Shown here: one piece after another, positions 26,234 through 34,799 of the stretch | Layout of the letters: the number at the start of each line of letters is the position of its first letter | Position numbering within the stretch: the stretch's first letter is position 1 | NCBI RefSeq assembly: GCF_018614575.1 | Contig: NZ_JAGGOJ010000008.1 | Coordinates: forward strand, 62,001 to 126,000 | From: Streptomyces sp. ISL-10 | GTDB lineage: Bacteria > Actinomycetota > Actinomycetes > Streptomycetales > Streptomycetaceae | Direction: 5' to 3' | Length of the DNA: 64,000 bases | Notes under the pieces: generated by a model | What the model saw: the letters and a program-made list of their open reading frames with translations, nothing else | What the model was told of the DNA's origin: nothing | Databases searched by the model: none | Position numbers and translations under genes: made by a program

Positions 26234-27010
26234 ATGGAACCCCACCTCGACGCGCGAGGCCCCGCGGCGGGCACCGGCGGCAGGGGACCCAGCGCGCCCG
26301 CCGACGAGGCACGCGCCGCCCTGGCCTCGACCGGCGTGTACTTCATGCCCCCGGAGACCGTTCTCGCCTCGCTCCACGCCGACGGGCCCCACTGGGTGGA
26401 CTGGGCCGCGTTCGCCGCCCACTGGGAGGACCTCGCGGAGGACGCGTACGCGGCCCGGCGCGGCACCCGACGGCTCCGGCGCTACGGCCACTTCACGCTC
26501 GATGCCGCCACCGGCGGCGTACAGCTGCTCCCGCACGAGGTGTTCGTCCAGCCGGAGCACACCAACCCGCTCTACGACACCGTGGACCGCCACTTCGAGC
26601 CCCTGACCGACGCGTTCGCGGACGACCCCGTCCTGCGGTCCGTCCTCGACCTGCTGGGACGCCTCGCCGGAGCACTGGATCCGACCCGGCGGTGGAGCGT
26701 CAAGGTCCATCCGTTCCGCGTCATCGCGACGGCGGACGGCGCGGGCGAGCCCACCCCCGAGGGACGCCACCGCGACGGCGTAACCCTGGTGTCCTCCCTG
26801 CTCGTCGCGCGCAACAATGTCGCGGGCGGCGAGAGCACCGTCTTCACCCCCGAAGGACGCCAACTGCTGTCGACCACACTGCGCGACCCCGGAAGCCTGC
26901 TGCTGAACGACGACCGCTCCACCCTCCACGCGGTGTCCGCCGTCCACGCGGTCGATCCCGCGCTGCCCGCGCACCGCGACGTCCTGGTCACCACCTTCAC
27001 CGCGATCTGA
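26234..27010 (+). CDS. 2-oxoglutarate/Fe(II) dioxygenase family protein
   Basis: 258 residues. The jelly-roll core shows the metal site HRDG (in PEGRHRDGVTLVSSLLVARN), GGESTVFTPEGRQ and the distal His in LLNDDRSTLHAVSAVHAVD. The N-terminal half has RRYGHFTLDAATGGVQLLPH and WSVKVHPFRVIA. This pattern fits the 2OG-Fe dioxygenase family that includes bacterial free-amino-acid hydroxylases. The substrate could be an amino acid or a small metabolite. It follows P450 and GAF relics and precedes an oppositely oriented ligase. The ATG at 26234 has only a distant ribosome-like site. Confidence 0.88.
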   Translation: MEPHLDARGPAAGTGGRGPSAPADEARAALASTGVYFMPPETVLASLHADGPHWVDWAAFAAHWEDLAEDAYAARRGTRRLRRYGHFTLDAATGGVQLLPHEVFVQPEHTNPLYDTVDRHFEPLTDAFADDPVLRSVLDLLGRLAGALDPTRRWSVKVHPFRVIATADGAGEPTPEGRHRDGVTLVSSLLVARNNVAGGESTVFTPEGRQLLSTTLRDPGSLLLNDDRSTLHAVSAVHAVDPALPAHRDVLVTTFTAI

Positions 27011-27094
27011 CGTCGTCTCGTCCATCGCACCCGCGTGGCCTCGTCCCGCGCACCCGCGCACCCGCGTGGCCTCGGGCGACGCACCCGTGTGGCG

Positions 27095-28300
27095 TCAGAC
27101 GAGCCCGGTGTCCCCGGCCCGCCTACGGACCGAGGTTCCGCGCTCTGCTGTCGCGTCATGCCCGCCCGTCCCGCCCGTCGCGCTCGAACCGGCTCCCGCC
27201 AGGAGACCGTCCACGACATCGGCCGGCCGGTGGCGCCGCTGCCACAGGGCCCGCTGGCGCTGTGCACCGCACCCGCGCGCGGCCAGCCGTCCGAGGAACG
27301 CCGTCACCCGGTCCAGGTCCCCGCACTCCGCCAGCACCTCTCGCACCTGTCCCACCAGACGGGCCGCCTGCACCTCGAACGGCACGACCTCCTCGGCAGT
27401 CCCGTCCACGCCCGCCCCCGCCCAGCCGTCCCGCGCCGCCCGCCAGTACGAGGCGCGCAGCAGCTCACCACAGGTGCGCGGACCTGGATCCCCCTGCCGG
27501 ACCAGTGTCACCGAGCGCACCACGAGCGCTCGCACCAGCGCGGCCAGAGCCGCTGTGTCCGCGGGGTCGGCGGAGACGTCCATGACACGGACCTCCAGCG
27601 TCGGCACCCGCGGATTGGGCCGCAGATCCCAGAAGGGGTTGTTCGCGTCGAGCATCGCCTCCGACGCCTCCAGCACCGCCGTCAGCCGCTCGTAGTGCGC
27701 CGCGGAATCCGCGTACGGGGGCGCGCTCAGCGCGGGGAATCCCAGCCGTACGACGGTGCGCCAGCTCGCGTAGCCCGTGTCGCGGCCGTGGAAGAACGGG
27801 GAGTTGGCGCTCATCGCTATGAGCAGCGGCAGCCAGGGCCGCACATGGTTGCCCGCCATGACCGCGGTCTCCCGTTCCGGCACATGGACGTGCACGTGCG
27901 CGGAGCAGACGGTGAAGTCGTCCAGCATCGCGCCGAACTGCCGCACACCGGCCCGGTAGCGCGGATGGTCGCCGACGACCCGGGCGCCCGGGCCGCCGAT
28001 GACGGGCGTGCCGCTCGCGCACAGCGCCAGTCCCTCGGCGCGGGCCGCGGCCGCCGCGGCGGACCGGACGGAGACCAGCGCCCGGTGCACCTCATCGGCG
28101 TCGCCGCACGGTGGTGTGCGCACCTCGATCTGACTCTCGTGGAACTCGCCCGCCACGAGATCGCCCACCGCACCGCGGGCACGCGCCACCACACGGCTAC
28201 CGGCCGGCTCCGGCGCCCTGCTGTCCGCCCGTACGACGAAGAACTCCTCCTCGACGCCTACGGTCGGCACACGGCCCGGTCCCTGCACCGGCTGGTGCAT
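27095..28300 (-). CDS. Carboxylate-amine ligase, YbdK/GCS2 family (paralogue 1)
   Basis: 401 residues; the ATG at 28300 has GGAGG seven bases upstream. The family signature starts TVGVEEEFFVV. It continues with FHESQIEVRTPPC, CSAHVHVHVPERETA, PLLIAMSANSPFFHGRDTGY and LEVRVMDVSADPADTA. The YbdK family shares the glutamate-cysteine ligase fold and joins a carboxylate to an amine with ATP. E. coli YbdK has only weak gamma-glutamylcysteine activity, so the true product here is unknown. It is divergent from the NDH-2-like gene across 284 bp. A second copy is at 57967-59055. Confidence 0.92.
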   Translation of the reverse strand: MHQPVQGPGRVPTVGVEEEFFVVRADSRAPEPAGSRVVARARGAVGDLVAGEFHESQIEVRTPPCGDADEVHRALVSVRSAAAAAARAEGLALCASGTPVIGGPGARVVGDHPRYRAGVRQFGAMLDDFTVCSAHVHVHVPERETAVMAGNHVRPWLPLLIAMSANSPFFHGRDTGYASWRTVVRLGFPALSAPPYADSAAHYERLTAVLEASEAMLDANNPFWDLRPNPRVPTLEVRVMDVSADPADTAALAALVRALVVRSVTLVRQGDPGPRTCGELLRASYWRAARDGWAGAGVDGTAEEVVPFEVQAARLVGQVREVLAECGDLDRVTAFLGRLAARGCGAQRQRALWQRRHRPADVVDGLLAGAGSSATGGTGGHDATAERGTSVRRRAGDTGLV

Positions 28301-28584
28301 GGCCACCACCTCCGCCCGACCGGGTACCCGCAGGCCCCGGCACGATGCCCGCGTGCCGGATCCGCCGCCCGCGCACCGGATCCGCCCGCCGGCGCACAGC
28401 GGCCGGTAGCGGGCCGACGTGCATGGAGGCCGGGCCTTCGGGTAACCGGCCCTTGCGCGGGCGGCAAGCGCGCCGTTGCAGGACGGTCGTCCTGCTGCCG
28501 GCCCCGCGGCTGCGCAACCCCGCCGGGCGGCTGGAGACGCCCCCGAAGAGCGGGAGACCCGCCGACTCGGAAGGGACGGACACC

Positions 28585-29946
28585 GTGGCACGACCGACGA
28601 TTCTCGTGGTGGGCGCCGGATTCGCGGGAGTGGAGTGCGTACGCCGGCTGGAACGTGAACTGTCCGCAGCGGAGGCGGAGATCCTGCTGGTCACGCCCTT
28701 CTCGTACCAGCTCTACCTGCCGCTGCTGCCCCAGGTTGCGGCGGGCGTGCTCACCCCCCAGTCGGTCGCCCTGTCCCTGCGCCGCAGCCGCAGGCACCGG
28801 ACCCGGATCATCCCGGGCGGCGCGATCGGCGTGGACACCGCGGCGAAGGTGTGCGTCCTGCGCAAGATCACGGGCGAGACGGTGGCCCAGAGGTACGACC
28901 GTCTCGTCCTGGCCCCCGGCAGCATCACCCGCACGTTCGACATCCCCGGCCTCCTCGAGCACGGGCGAGGCATGAAGACCCTTGCCGAGGCCGCCTACAT
29001 CCGCGACCACGTCATCGCCCAGCTGGACCTGGCGGACGCGAGCCAGGACGAGGCGGAGCGGACCTCCCGGCTCCGGTTCGTCGTGGTCGGCGGCGGCTAC
29101 GCCGGCACCGAGACGGCCGCCTGCCTGCAGCGCCTCACCCACCACGCCGTGAAGCGGTACCCCCGCCTCGACCCCCGGCAGATCAAGTGGCACCTGGTCG
29201 ACATCGCGCCCAAGTTGATGCCCGAACTCGGCGACCGTCTCGGGCTCGTCGCCCTCGACATCCTGCGCAGGCGCGGGATCGAGGTGTCGCTCGGCGTGTC
29301 CGTCGCCGAGGCCGGGCCCGAGAAGGTGACCCTCACCGACGGGCGCGTACTGCCGAGCCGCACGCTGATCTGGACGGCCGGGGTCGCGGCGAGCCCGCTC
29401 GTGGGCACGCTGGACGCGGAGACGGTGCGCGGCCGGCTCGTCGTGACACCCGAGATGACCGTCCCCGGCACCGACGGCGTCTTCGCCCTCGGCGACGCCG
29501 CCGCTGTGCCGGACCTGGCCAAGGGCGACGAAGCCGTCTGCCCGCCCACCGCCCAGCACGCCCTGCGGCAGGGACGCAAGGTCGCCGCCAACGTCATCGC
29601 CTCGCTGCGCGGTCAGCGGATGCAGCCCTACGCGCACAAGGACCTGGGGCTGGTGGTCGACCTCGGCGGCAAGGACGCCGTCTCCAAGCCGCTCGGCATC
29701 GAACTGCGCGGCCTGCCCGCACAGGCGGTCGCACGCGGCTACCACTGGACCGCGCTGCGGACCAACGTCGCCAAGATCCGTGTCATGACCAACTGGCTGC
29801 TCAACGCGGTCGCCGGCGACGACTTCGTGCGCACCGGATTCCAGGCGCAGAAGCCGGGCACGCTGCGGGACTTCGAGTACACCGACGCCTACCTCACGCC
29901 CGAGCAGATCCGCGAGCACACCGTGTCTCTGCGCGCCCGAACCTGA
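28585..29946 (+). CDS. Type II NADH dehydrogenase-like FAD oxidoreductase
   Basis: 453 residues from a GTG at 28585. Two dinucleotide-binding motifs are present: ILVVGAGFAGVECVRRLE (FAD) and FVVVGGGYAGTETAACLQ (NADH). The FAD-closing GTDGVFALGDAAAVPD follows, and YQLYLPLLPQVAAG is typical of the Ndh group. A C-terminal amphipathic region could dock on the membrane. Such enzymes pass electrons from NADH to menaquinone without pumping protons. The divergent YbdK-type gene shares the upstream region. An Ndh role is likely but not proved; ferredoxin-type reductases are related. Confidence 0.92.
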   Translation: MARPTILVVGAGFAGVECVRRLERELSAAEAEILLVTPFSYQLYLPLLPQVAAGVLTPQSVALSLRRSRRHRTRIIPGGAIGVDTAAKVCVLRKITGETVAQRYDRLVLAPGSITRTFDIPGLLEHGRGMKTLAEAAYIRDHVIAQLDLADASQDEAERTSRLRFVVVGGGYAGTETAACLQRLTHHAVKRYPRLDPRQIKWHLVDIAPKLMPELGDRLGLVALDILRRRGIEVSLGVSVAEAGPEKVTLTDGRVLPSRTLIWTAGVAASPLVGTLDAETVRGRLVVTPEMTVPGTDGVFALGDAAAVPDLAKGDEAVCPPTAQHALRQGRKVAANVIASLRGQRMQPYAHKDLGLVVDLGGKDAVSKPLGIELRGLPAQAVARGYHWTALRTNVAKIRVMTNWLLNAVAGDDFVRTGFQAQKPGTLRDFEYTDAYLTPEQIREHTVSLRART

Positions 29947-29980
29947 CCCCGCGCAGCCAGGGGCCGGTGTCCGGCACGGC

Positions 29981-30001
29981 CCGGCGGCCCTGAGCCGCCG
30001 G
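29981..30001 (+). terminator. Short hairpin after the NDH-2-like gene
   Basis: CCGGCGG-CCCTGAG-CCGCCGG, a 7-bp perfect stem with a 7-base loop, 35 bp after the stop codon. Probable weak terminator. Confidence 0.5.
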
Positions 30002-30033
30002 AGAGCGACCGCCCCGGGCGCCGCGTGCCTGCC

Positions 30034-30039
30034 TATCCT
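30034..30039 (+). promoter_or_regulatory. -10 box TATCCT placed for a leaderless transcript
   Basis: TATCCT ends seven bases before the ATG at 30047; no Shine-Dalgarno lies between. Confidence 0.5.
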
Positions 30040-30046
30040 GCTCGTC

Positions 30047-30637
30047 ATGATCTTCTCGTCCGCCGCGCCCGCCGACGGCCTGCACCTGCGTCCCCTTGCC
30101 CTCCGCGACGCCGAGAACCTGCTGAACGCCTGTCTGCACAACCGCGAGCACCTGCGGCAGTGGGAGCCGGAACGGGGCGAGCGCTACTTCACCCTCGACG
30201 GGCAGACCGAGCGCCTGCGCGACCAGGTCGCGGAGCAGGAGGCCGGCAGGCTGATGGGGTGGCTGATCGGCGACGGGGAGCGTGTCGTCGGACGCGTGAA
30301 TCTCGCCAACATCGTCGGGGGAGCGTTCCGCAGCGCGAACCTCGGCTACTGGATAGACGCGCAGTACGAGGGCCGCGGCCTGGCCACGGCCGCCGTCGAG
30401 CTCGCCTGCCGTGCCGCCGACGAGGACCTCGGACTGCACCGCGTCGAAGCCGGCACGCTGCTGGAGAACGCCGGCTCACAGCGCGTTCTGGAGAAGTGCG
30501 GCTTCACCGTCGTCGGAACCGCCGCCGAGTACCTCCACATCAACGGCGCCTGGCGTGACCACCGGATCTTCCAACGCATCCTGAACCGCCGCGACCCCGT
30601 GTCCTCCGGCGTCGCCCGGCAGTTGAAGAGAGCATGA
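30047..30637 (+). CDS. GNAT acetyltransferase, RimJ/RimL type
   Basis: 196 residues. It begins LHLRPLALRDAENLLNACLH and carries the acetyl-CoA region ANLGYWIDAQYEGRGLATAA and LHRVEAGTLLENAGSQRVLE, the standard RimJ/RimL layout for N-terminal alpha-amino acetylation of ribosomal or other proteins. The start lacks a ribosome site but has a -10 box seven bases upstream. The stop overlaps the ATG of the next small gene as ATGA, so the two are coupled. Confidence 0.92.
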   Translation: MIFSSAAPADGLHLRPLALRDAENLLNACLHNREHLRQWEPERGERYFTLDGQTERLRDQVAEQEAGRLMGWLIGDGERVVGRVNLANIVGGAFRSANLGYWIDAQYEGRGLATAAVELACRAADEDLGLHRVEAGTLLENAGSQRVLEKCGFTVVGTAAEYLHINGAWRDHRIFQRILNRRDPVSSGVARQLKRA

Positions 30638-30837
30638 AGAAGCGCAGCATTCTCGCCGTCATGTCTCTCGCCACCGGCGCCGTGATCGCCGCCGTCAGCC
30701 CGCCGCCCGCCGCTCAGGCGGATGCCCTCGGCGGGACGGTCAGCGCCCCAGACGCCCTCAGCAGCACCAACGCCCTCACCGCCGAAACCCACAGCGAGGT
30801 ACAGGCGGCCGCGGACGACGCGGCCGGCCGGCTCTGA
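30634..30837 (+). CDS. Small secreted protein coupled to the acetyltransferase
   Basis: 67 residues; the ATG overlaps the stop of the preceding gene. A clear signal peptide (MKKRSILAVMSLATGAVIAA, cleavage probably after AQA) leaves a mature peptide of about 38 residues that is polar and cysteine-free. The function is unknown. Because of the coupling, the acetyltransferase and this peptide may be made together, although the peptide would be exported. Confidence 0.75.
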   Translation: MKKRSILAVMSLATGAVIAAVSPPPAAQADALGGTVSAPDALSSTNALTAETHSEVQAAADDAAGRL

Positions 30838-30910
30838 AGTCACGACCGCATCCGCCGACGCCCGTCTCCGTTCAGGAGGCGGGCGCGGGCGCGGGCGCGG
30901 GCGTCGGGCC

Positions 30911-30970
30911 GTTCCCGGCGCCGGGAACGGAGCTGCCGGACTCAGCCCGCCGGTTCCCGGTGCCGGGAAC
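30911..30970. repeat. Two 18-bp palindromes, 42 bp apart
   Basis: GTTCCCGGCGCCGGGAAC (30911-30928) is a perfect palindrome. GTTCCCGGTGCCGGGAAC (30953-30970) differs at one base. Each is followed by a related CTCAGCCCGCC or similar tract. They lie between the stop of the small secreted protein and the stop of the phosphoesterase gene, so a bidirectional terminator role or a protein-binding role is possible. Confidence 0.75.
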
Positions 30971-30985
30971 GGGCTCCTGCGGGTC

Positions 30986-31618
30986 TCAGCCCGCCGAGGA
31001 CCGGTCCTCCGCCGCGGCGTCGGCCGCCACCCGCTTGAGGGTGCGGCCGGTACGGGCGGAACGGGCCCGGCGCGGCTCGGTCGCGTGGTGCGAGGACGCG
31101 TGCCGGTCGTTCCTCTTCACCAGCAGCCAGCTCTCGCGCTGCCCGTCCCGACCGGATCGTGTGCGGGTCAGCGCGTAACCACCGCGGAGCTTGCCGCCGT
31201 GCAGGCAGAACGAGGCATGGCCGTCCCGCAGGGCGTCCGCGAACGGGACCTCGCGCCCGCGCCGGTCGGTGGCGAGGCTGTGATACGTGCCCTCGTCCCA
31301 GATGATGACGGTCCCGCCGCCGTACTCGCCCTCCGCGATGACACCCTCGAAGTCCGCGTAGTCGAGCGGATGGTCCTCGGTCGGCATCGCCAGGCGTTTG
31401 TCGTGCGGGTCGGCAGAGGGGCCCTTCGGCACGGCCCAGCTCTTGAGGACGCCGTCCACCTCCAGCCGGAAGTCGAAGTGCATCGCGCCGGCGTCGTGGA
31501 TCTGCACCACGAAAGTGGGCTCGGGCTGCCCGCGGCGCCCGGTGGTCCCCCTGGGCTCCGCGGTTCTGCGGAAGTCGCGTTTGCGGTGGTAGTCCGCCAG
31601 GGCGTCGGTCGAGGGCAT
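30986..31618 (-). CDS. Stand-alone DNA ligase D-type 3'-phosphoesterase
   Basis: 210 residues; the ATG at 31618 has AGGAGG upstream. The LigD phosphoesterase core is clear: FVVQIHDAGAMHFDFRLEVD with the metal-binding His and Asp, LKSWAVPKGPSADPHDKRL, EGVIAEGEYGGGTVIIWDEG and SWLLVKRNDRHAS. In LigD this domain trims 3'-phosphate and ribonucleotide ends during non-homologous end joining. Here neither ligase nor polymerase domain is attached and no ku gene is in the window, so it is one of the free-standing versions found in actinomycetes. Confidence 0.92.
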   Translation of the reverse strand: MPSTDALADYHRKRDFRRTAEPRGTTGRRGQPEPTFVVQIHDAGAMHFDFRLEVDGVLKSWAVPKGPSADPHDKRLAMPTEDHPLDYADFEGVIAEGEYGGGTVIIWDEGTYHSLATDRRGREVPFADALRDGHASFCLHGGKLRGGYALTRTRSGRDGQRESWLLVKRNDRHASSHHATEPRRARSARTGRTLKRVAADAAAEDRSSAG

Positions 31619-31719
31619 GAAGACCTCCTTCGCGGCCGACCGCGCTCTCGCCCTCCGGTTGCCCCGAACCCGGCGGCACACCGCAGCCGCCCTCCGGCAA
31701 CGTGCCCCGGGGGACTGCC

Positions 31720-32565
31720 TCAGGCCGTCTTGCGCGCGGTGAGCAGCAGGTACTCCCAGTCCATGGCCGCGGGCGCGGTGTCGTCGGTGTTGCTTGCCTG
31801 GCGGGCCAGAGTCGCGAGTTCCCGGTCGAGCGCGTCGACGCGCGCGGGGTCCTCGGCGATGTTCCGGTATACGGCGATGGTGGGGCCGTAGTTCGCCTTG
31901 AAGTAGTCGCGGAACGCCTCCGGCGACTCGAACCGGTCCACCCGTACCGTCTGCCGCCTGGCGGCGACATCGGTCACGCGATCGGCGAACAGCGCCCGCA
32001 CATGCTGCTCCTGACCCCACAGCGGCGGAGGCTGGGCCCCGGGCGGGGGCGGGGGCGCGTACGGCTTCATCGTCGCGAACATGCGGCCGATGAAGCCTTC
32101 CGGTGTCCAGTTGATCAGGCCGATCCTGCCGCCCGCCCGGCAGACCCTCAGCAGCTCGTCGGCACTGGCCTGGTGATGCGGGGCGAACATGATCCCGACG
32201 CAGGACATCACCGTGTCGAACTCGCCGTCCTCGAACGGCAGCGCTTCGGCGTCCGCCTCCCGCCACTGAAGCTCCGCGCCCTGCTTCTCGGCCACCTGTC
32301 GCCCGGCCTCCAGCAGCTCAGGGGTGAGGTCGGTCGCCACGACATCGGCCCCGGCGAGTGCCGCCGGGATCGCGGCATTGCCCGAACCAGCCGCGACGTC
32401 GAGCACGCGCTGCCCGCTGGTCACCCCGCAGGCACGCACAAGAATGGGCCCCAGGTCCGGGATGAGCTGGGCGGCTAGGGCGGGGTAGTCACCCAGCGCC
32501 CACATCTTCCGGTGCTTGGCCTTCAGGGTGCGGTCGGCTTCGGTCGCCGCCTTCGCCTCGGTCAT
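31720..32565 (-). CDS. Class I SAM-dependent methyltransferase
   Basis: 281 residues; the ATG at 32565 follows GAGGAG. The SAM site is GQRVLDVAAGSGNAAIPAAL with the acidic strand VVATDLTPELLEAG, then WREADAEALPFEDGEFDTVM and AGGRIGLINWTP. The closest groups are UbiE/COQ5-like small-molecule methyltransferases. The C-terminal third (FESPEAFRDYFKANYGPTIA) is typical of a subgroup acting on unknown substrates. It is on the same strand as the phosphoesterase, 101 bp upstream of it; co-transcription is possible. Confidence 0.92.
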   Translation of the reverse strand: MTEAKAATEADRTLKAKHRKMWALGDYPALAAQLIPDLGPILVRACGVTSGQRVLDVAAGSGNAAIPAALAGADVVATDLTPELLEAGRQVAEKQGAELQWREADAEALPFEDGEFDTVMSCVGIMFAPHHQASADELLRVCRAGGRIGLINWTPEGFIGRMFATMKPYAPPPPPGAQPPPLWGQEQHVRALFADRVTDVAARRQTVRVDRFESPEAFRDYFKANYGPTIAVYRNIAEDPARVDALDRELATLARQASNTDDTAPAAMDWEYLLLTARKTA

Positions 32566-33025
32566 GACGGATCTCCTCGCAGCCTTCTGCGCGTCCACTC
32601 GGGCCGGCGGGTCCGGCTCAGGGACACCCGGCGGATCCTGGCGGGTGCGATGACGCGCCCTGATCCACCGGACGGGACCTGCTCACCTGTTCCCCATCAT
32701 CCGCCGATGCCCCGGGCCGCGCCGCCCGGCCGCTCCGCCCGGGCCGCTCGCCCCCTCGGCCCGGTGTGCGGCTGCTCATCGTGTCGGCCACCGGCCGCTG
32801 CTCGCGCTGCCGACCGGTGGGCGGCGTCGCTCAGCCGGATGCGGCGTCGCGGGTCATGGGCGGTGCGGCGGGAGTGTGCGCCGTCGACGACCAGGTCCGC
32901 CTCCGGCGTCCGGGGTTCCCGCCCGCCCGGCCATGGCGCGAGAATCACCGAGGCAGCGTGATGGGGGCCCTTCGGGACCGGACGTGCTCGGCTTGACGAC
33001 GTTTCCGGCCCCTGGCCCCTGGCCT

Positions 33026-33065
33026 CCGACCCGCCGACCCGCCGACCCGCCGACCCGCCGACCCC
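33026..33065. repeat. 8-bp tandem repeat CCGACCCG
   Basis: Four full copies of CCGACCCG plus a partial fifth. Probable slippage array in non-coding DNA. Confidence 0.8.
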
Positions 33066-33104
33066 CGGCCCGGTCCGCCGGACCCGTACGTGCTCGGCGC
33101 GCGA

Positions 33105-33440
33105 TCAGAGCGTGCTGAATGCGCGGGAAGGGGCCGCATGGTGCGCACCGTCCCCGCCCACGGCCCTGCGTCGCGTCCGCAGCGCGCTCAGCCGGGGGCG
33201 TGCCCGCGCCCCGCGGAGCGCGTACCGGCGGCACCCGCGCCACTGGGCGGGGCCGACACCGGTCTGCTGTCCGCCCCGTGTGATGAGCGTGTTGACCGGC
33301 GTCATCGGATCCCAGCCGAGGGACCTGGCGAGCAGCATGCCGGCGACCAGGGGCACCAGGACGCCGGCCAGAGCCGTACCGGTCGTGGCGACGTGCTGGA
33401 TACGGGGGCGGCGGGACGCGTCAGGAGTCATGGCCGTCAT
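33105..33440 (-). CDS. Doubtful small membrane protein
   Basis: A 111-residue frame from an ATG at 33440 with one hydrophobic helix (ATTGTALAGVLVPLVAGMLL), then WDPMTPVNTLITRGG and an Arg-rich tail. The first 65 residues look protein-like and the rest does not. It could be the start of a truncated gene. There is no clear ribosome site. Confidence 0.3.
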   Translation of the reverse strand: MTAMTPDASRRPRIQHVATTGTALAGVLVPLVAGMLLARSLGWDPMTPVNTLITRGGQQTGVGPAQWRGCRRYALRGARARPRLSALRTRRRAVGGDGAHHAAPSRAFSTL

Positions 33441-33857
33441 TCGATCAGCGGTGCGGCCGATGGGGATCGGACCAGGTACTCAGCGGACGCTGCCTCATCT
33501 ACTCATCCGCGGACCCTGTCCCTAGTCGCCGACGCCCGTGCGCCACAGGGACACCATGGGGCGACCTGTCGACCTGCCGCGGTACTTGGTGCGTGTAGCA
33601 AGGACGGTTTCCAGGAACTGCACAGCGGCCCGTATGACCTCGTCGTCGATCATCTCGCCCCGCTCGCCGAGGCGTGGGCGTCGGGCGACTCGTCCTCGAC
33701 GGCTGCCCGCCGGGAGGCCTACGCCGATGGCCAGGGCGCGAGCGCCACGCCGGTCGCGGTCCCGCCCGCACAGCGAACGCCGTCGTCCAGTACATGCCGG
33801 CACCGTAGGGCCGCCCGCGGCGCGGAAATGCGTTCGAGTGCCGAGGATGGTCGCCGA

Positions 33858-33863
33858 TAGGGT
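33858..33863 (+). promoter_or_regulatory. -10 box TAGGGT placed for a leaderless transcript
   Basis: TAGGGT ends seven bases before the ATG at 33871. Confidence 0.5.
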
Positions 33864-33870
33864 GCGCGGC

Positions 33871-34389
33871 ATGACAGCGCCGCTCCGTCTGGAGACGATC
33901 ACACCCGGCAACGTGCTCGCCGCGTGCGCCCTCGCCGTCCGTCCCGACCAGAAGGATTTCGTGGCGCCGGTGGCGCGGTCGCTGGCCGAGGCGTACGCGC
34001 AGCCGGACGTCGCCTGGCCGCGGCTGATCTTCGACGGCGACCGGCTGGTCGGCTTCGTGATGGCCTTCTTCGACGTACGGTTCAACCCCGAGGACCCGGA
34101 CGACCTGCCGCGGTCGGGACTGTGGCGGCTCGCCGTGTCCGCGGGCGAACAGGGCCGCGGATACGGCCGCTTCGCCGTCGAGTCCGTGTGCCAGGAGATC
34201 CGCAGTCGGGGCGGCACACGGGTGACGGTGTCCTGGAAGCAGGGCGAGAAGGGGCCGGAGAACTTCTATCTGCGGCTCGGCTTCCACCTGACCGGCGAGA
34301 CCAGCGAGGACCAGGTCATCGGGGAAATGGACCTGACCGGCACGAGCCGGAGCCTTCCGGTGGCCGGTGCCGCCGGACAGGGCCGATAA
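33871..34389 (+). CDS. GNAT acetyltransferase
   Basis: 172 residues. It shows LETITPGNVLAACALAVRPD and VAWPRLIFDGDRLVGFVMAF. The acetyl-CoA motif is GLWRLAVSAGEQGRGYGRFA, followed by VSWKQGEKGPENFYLRLGF. The GYGR phosphate loop and FYLRLGF are as in spermidine/polyamine-type GNATs (BltD-like), a possible but unproved role. It starts from a leaderless-type promoter and is followed ten bases later by a small Cys-rich gene with its own promoter-like box. Confidence 0.92.
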   Translation: MTAPLRLETITPGNVLAACALAVRPDQKDFVAPVARSLAEAYAQPDVAWPRLIFDGDRLVGFVMAFFDVRFNPEDPDDLPRSGLWRLAVSAGEQGRGYGRFAVESVCQEIRSRGGTRVTVSWKQGEKGPENFYLRLGFHLTGETSEDQVIGEMDLTGTSRSLPVAGAAGQGR

Positions 34390-34392
34390 CGT
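34387..34392 (+). promoter_or_regulatory. -10 box TAACGT placed for a leaderless transcript
   Basis: TAACGT ends six bases before the ATG at 34399 and overlaps the stop of the upstream gene. Confidence 0.4.
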
Positions 34393-34398
34393 CACGTC

Positions 34399-34620
34399 AT
34401 GGGGGAACGAATGTTCGGCGACGTGCCCGCACCGGCACCCGCACCCGGTGCCGGCGCACCCGCACCCGGCACCGCACTCGCGGTCCGTCCGTGCCGATGG
34501 TGCGGACGGCCGTTCCGGCACGCTGGGAGACGGGGGCGCCTCGCGTTCTACTGCCGGCGCACGCATCTGTGGCGGCGCCGGCTGTCCGACCTCATGGAAC
34601 TCGTGGGAGAGTCCGCTTAG
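34399..34620 (+). CDS. Small zinc-finger-like Cys-rich protein
   Basis: 73 residues. The first 28 residues are Pro/Ala/Gly repeats (APAPAPGAGAPAPG). The C-terminal half contains CRWCGRPFRHAGRRGRLAFY followed by CRRTHLWRRR: a CxxC pair followed by Cys and His about 17-21 residues later, a likely zinc knuckle. Small proteins with this PCRWCGRP opening are common in Streptomyces. Nucleic-acid binding is plausible, but no function is known. Confidence 0.72.
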   Translation: MGERMFGDVPAPAPAPGAGAPAPGTALAVRPCRWCGRPFRHAGRRGRLAFYCRRTHLWRRRLSDLMELVGESA

Positions 34621-34799
34621 GACCCGCTCACACCGGCCCCGCCCCCGCCCAGGCCCCCACCCGTCGGCCGCACCGCGCGGTCACGCGCCGGCCGGAAATA
34701 TAATGAGTGCGGGCTGTACGAGCCCAGCTGAGCCGGAGCCACCGTGCGGGATGCGAGTGGCCGGGCCAGTCGGCCTTCGGACGTTCCTCGGAGAGGTCC

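Larger units (their letters stand above)
32566..33870. other. 1.3-kb stretch without a firm gene
   Basis: The frames here give low-complexity, mostly Arg/Ala/Pro products. A minus-strand frame at 33522-33700 has a protein-like piece EVIRAAVQFLETVLATRTKY, possibly a relic. The stretch also holds a simple repeat at 33026-33065 and one doubtful membrane-protein frame described separately. Confidence 0.5.

Noticed and set aside
33026..33065. CCGACCCG repeats as a possible CRISPR or iteron array
   Set aside because: The units are adjacent with no spacers and too short for CRISPR; no cas or replication gene is near.
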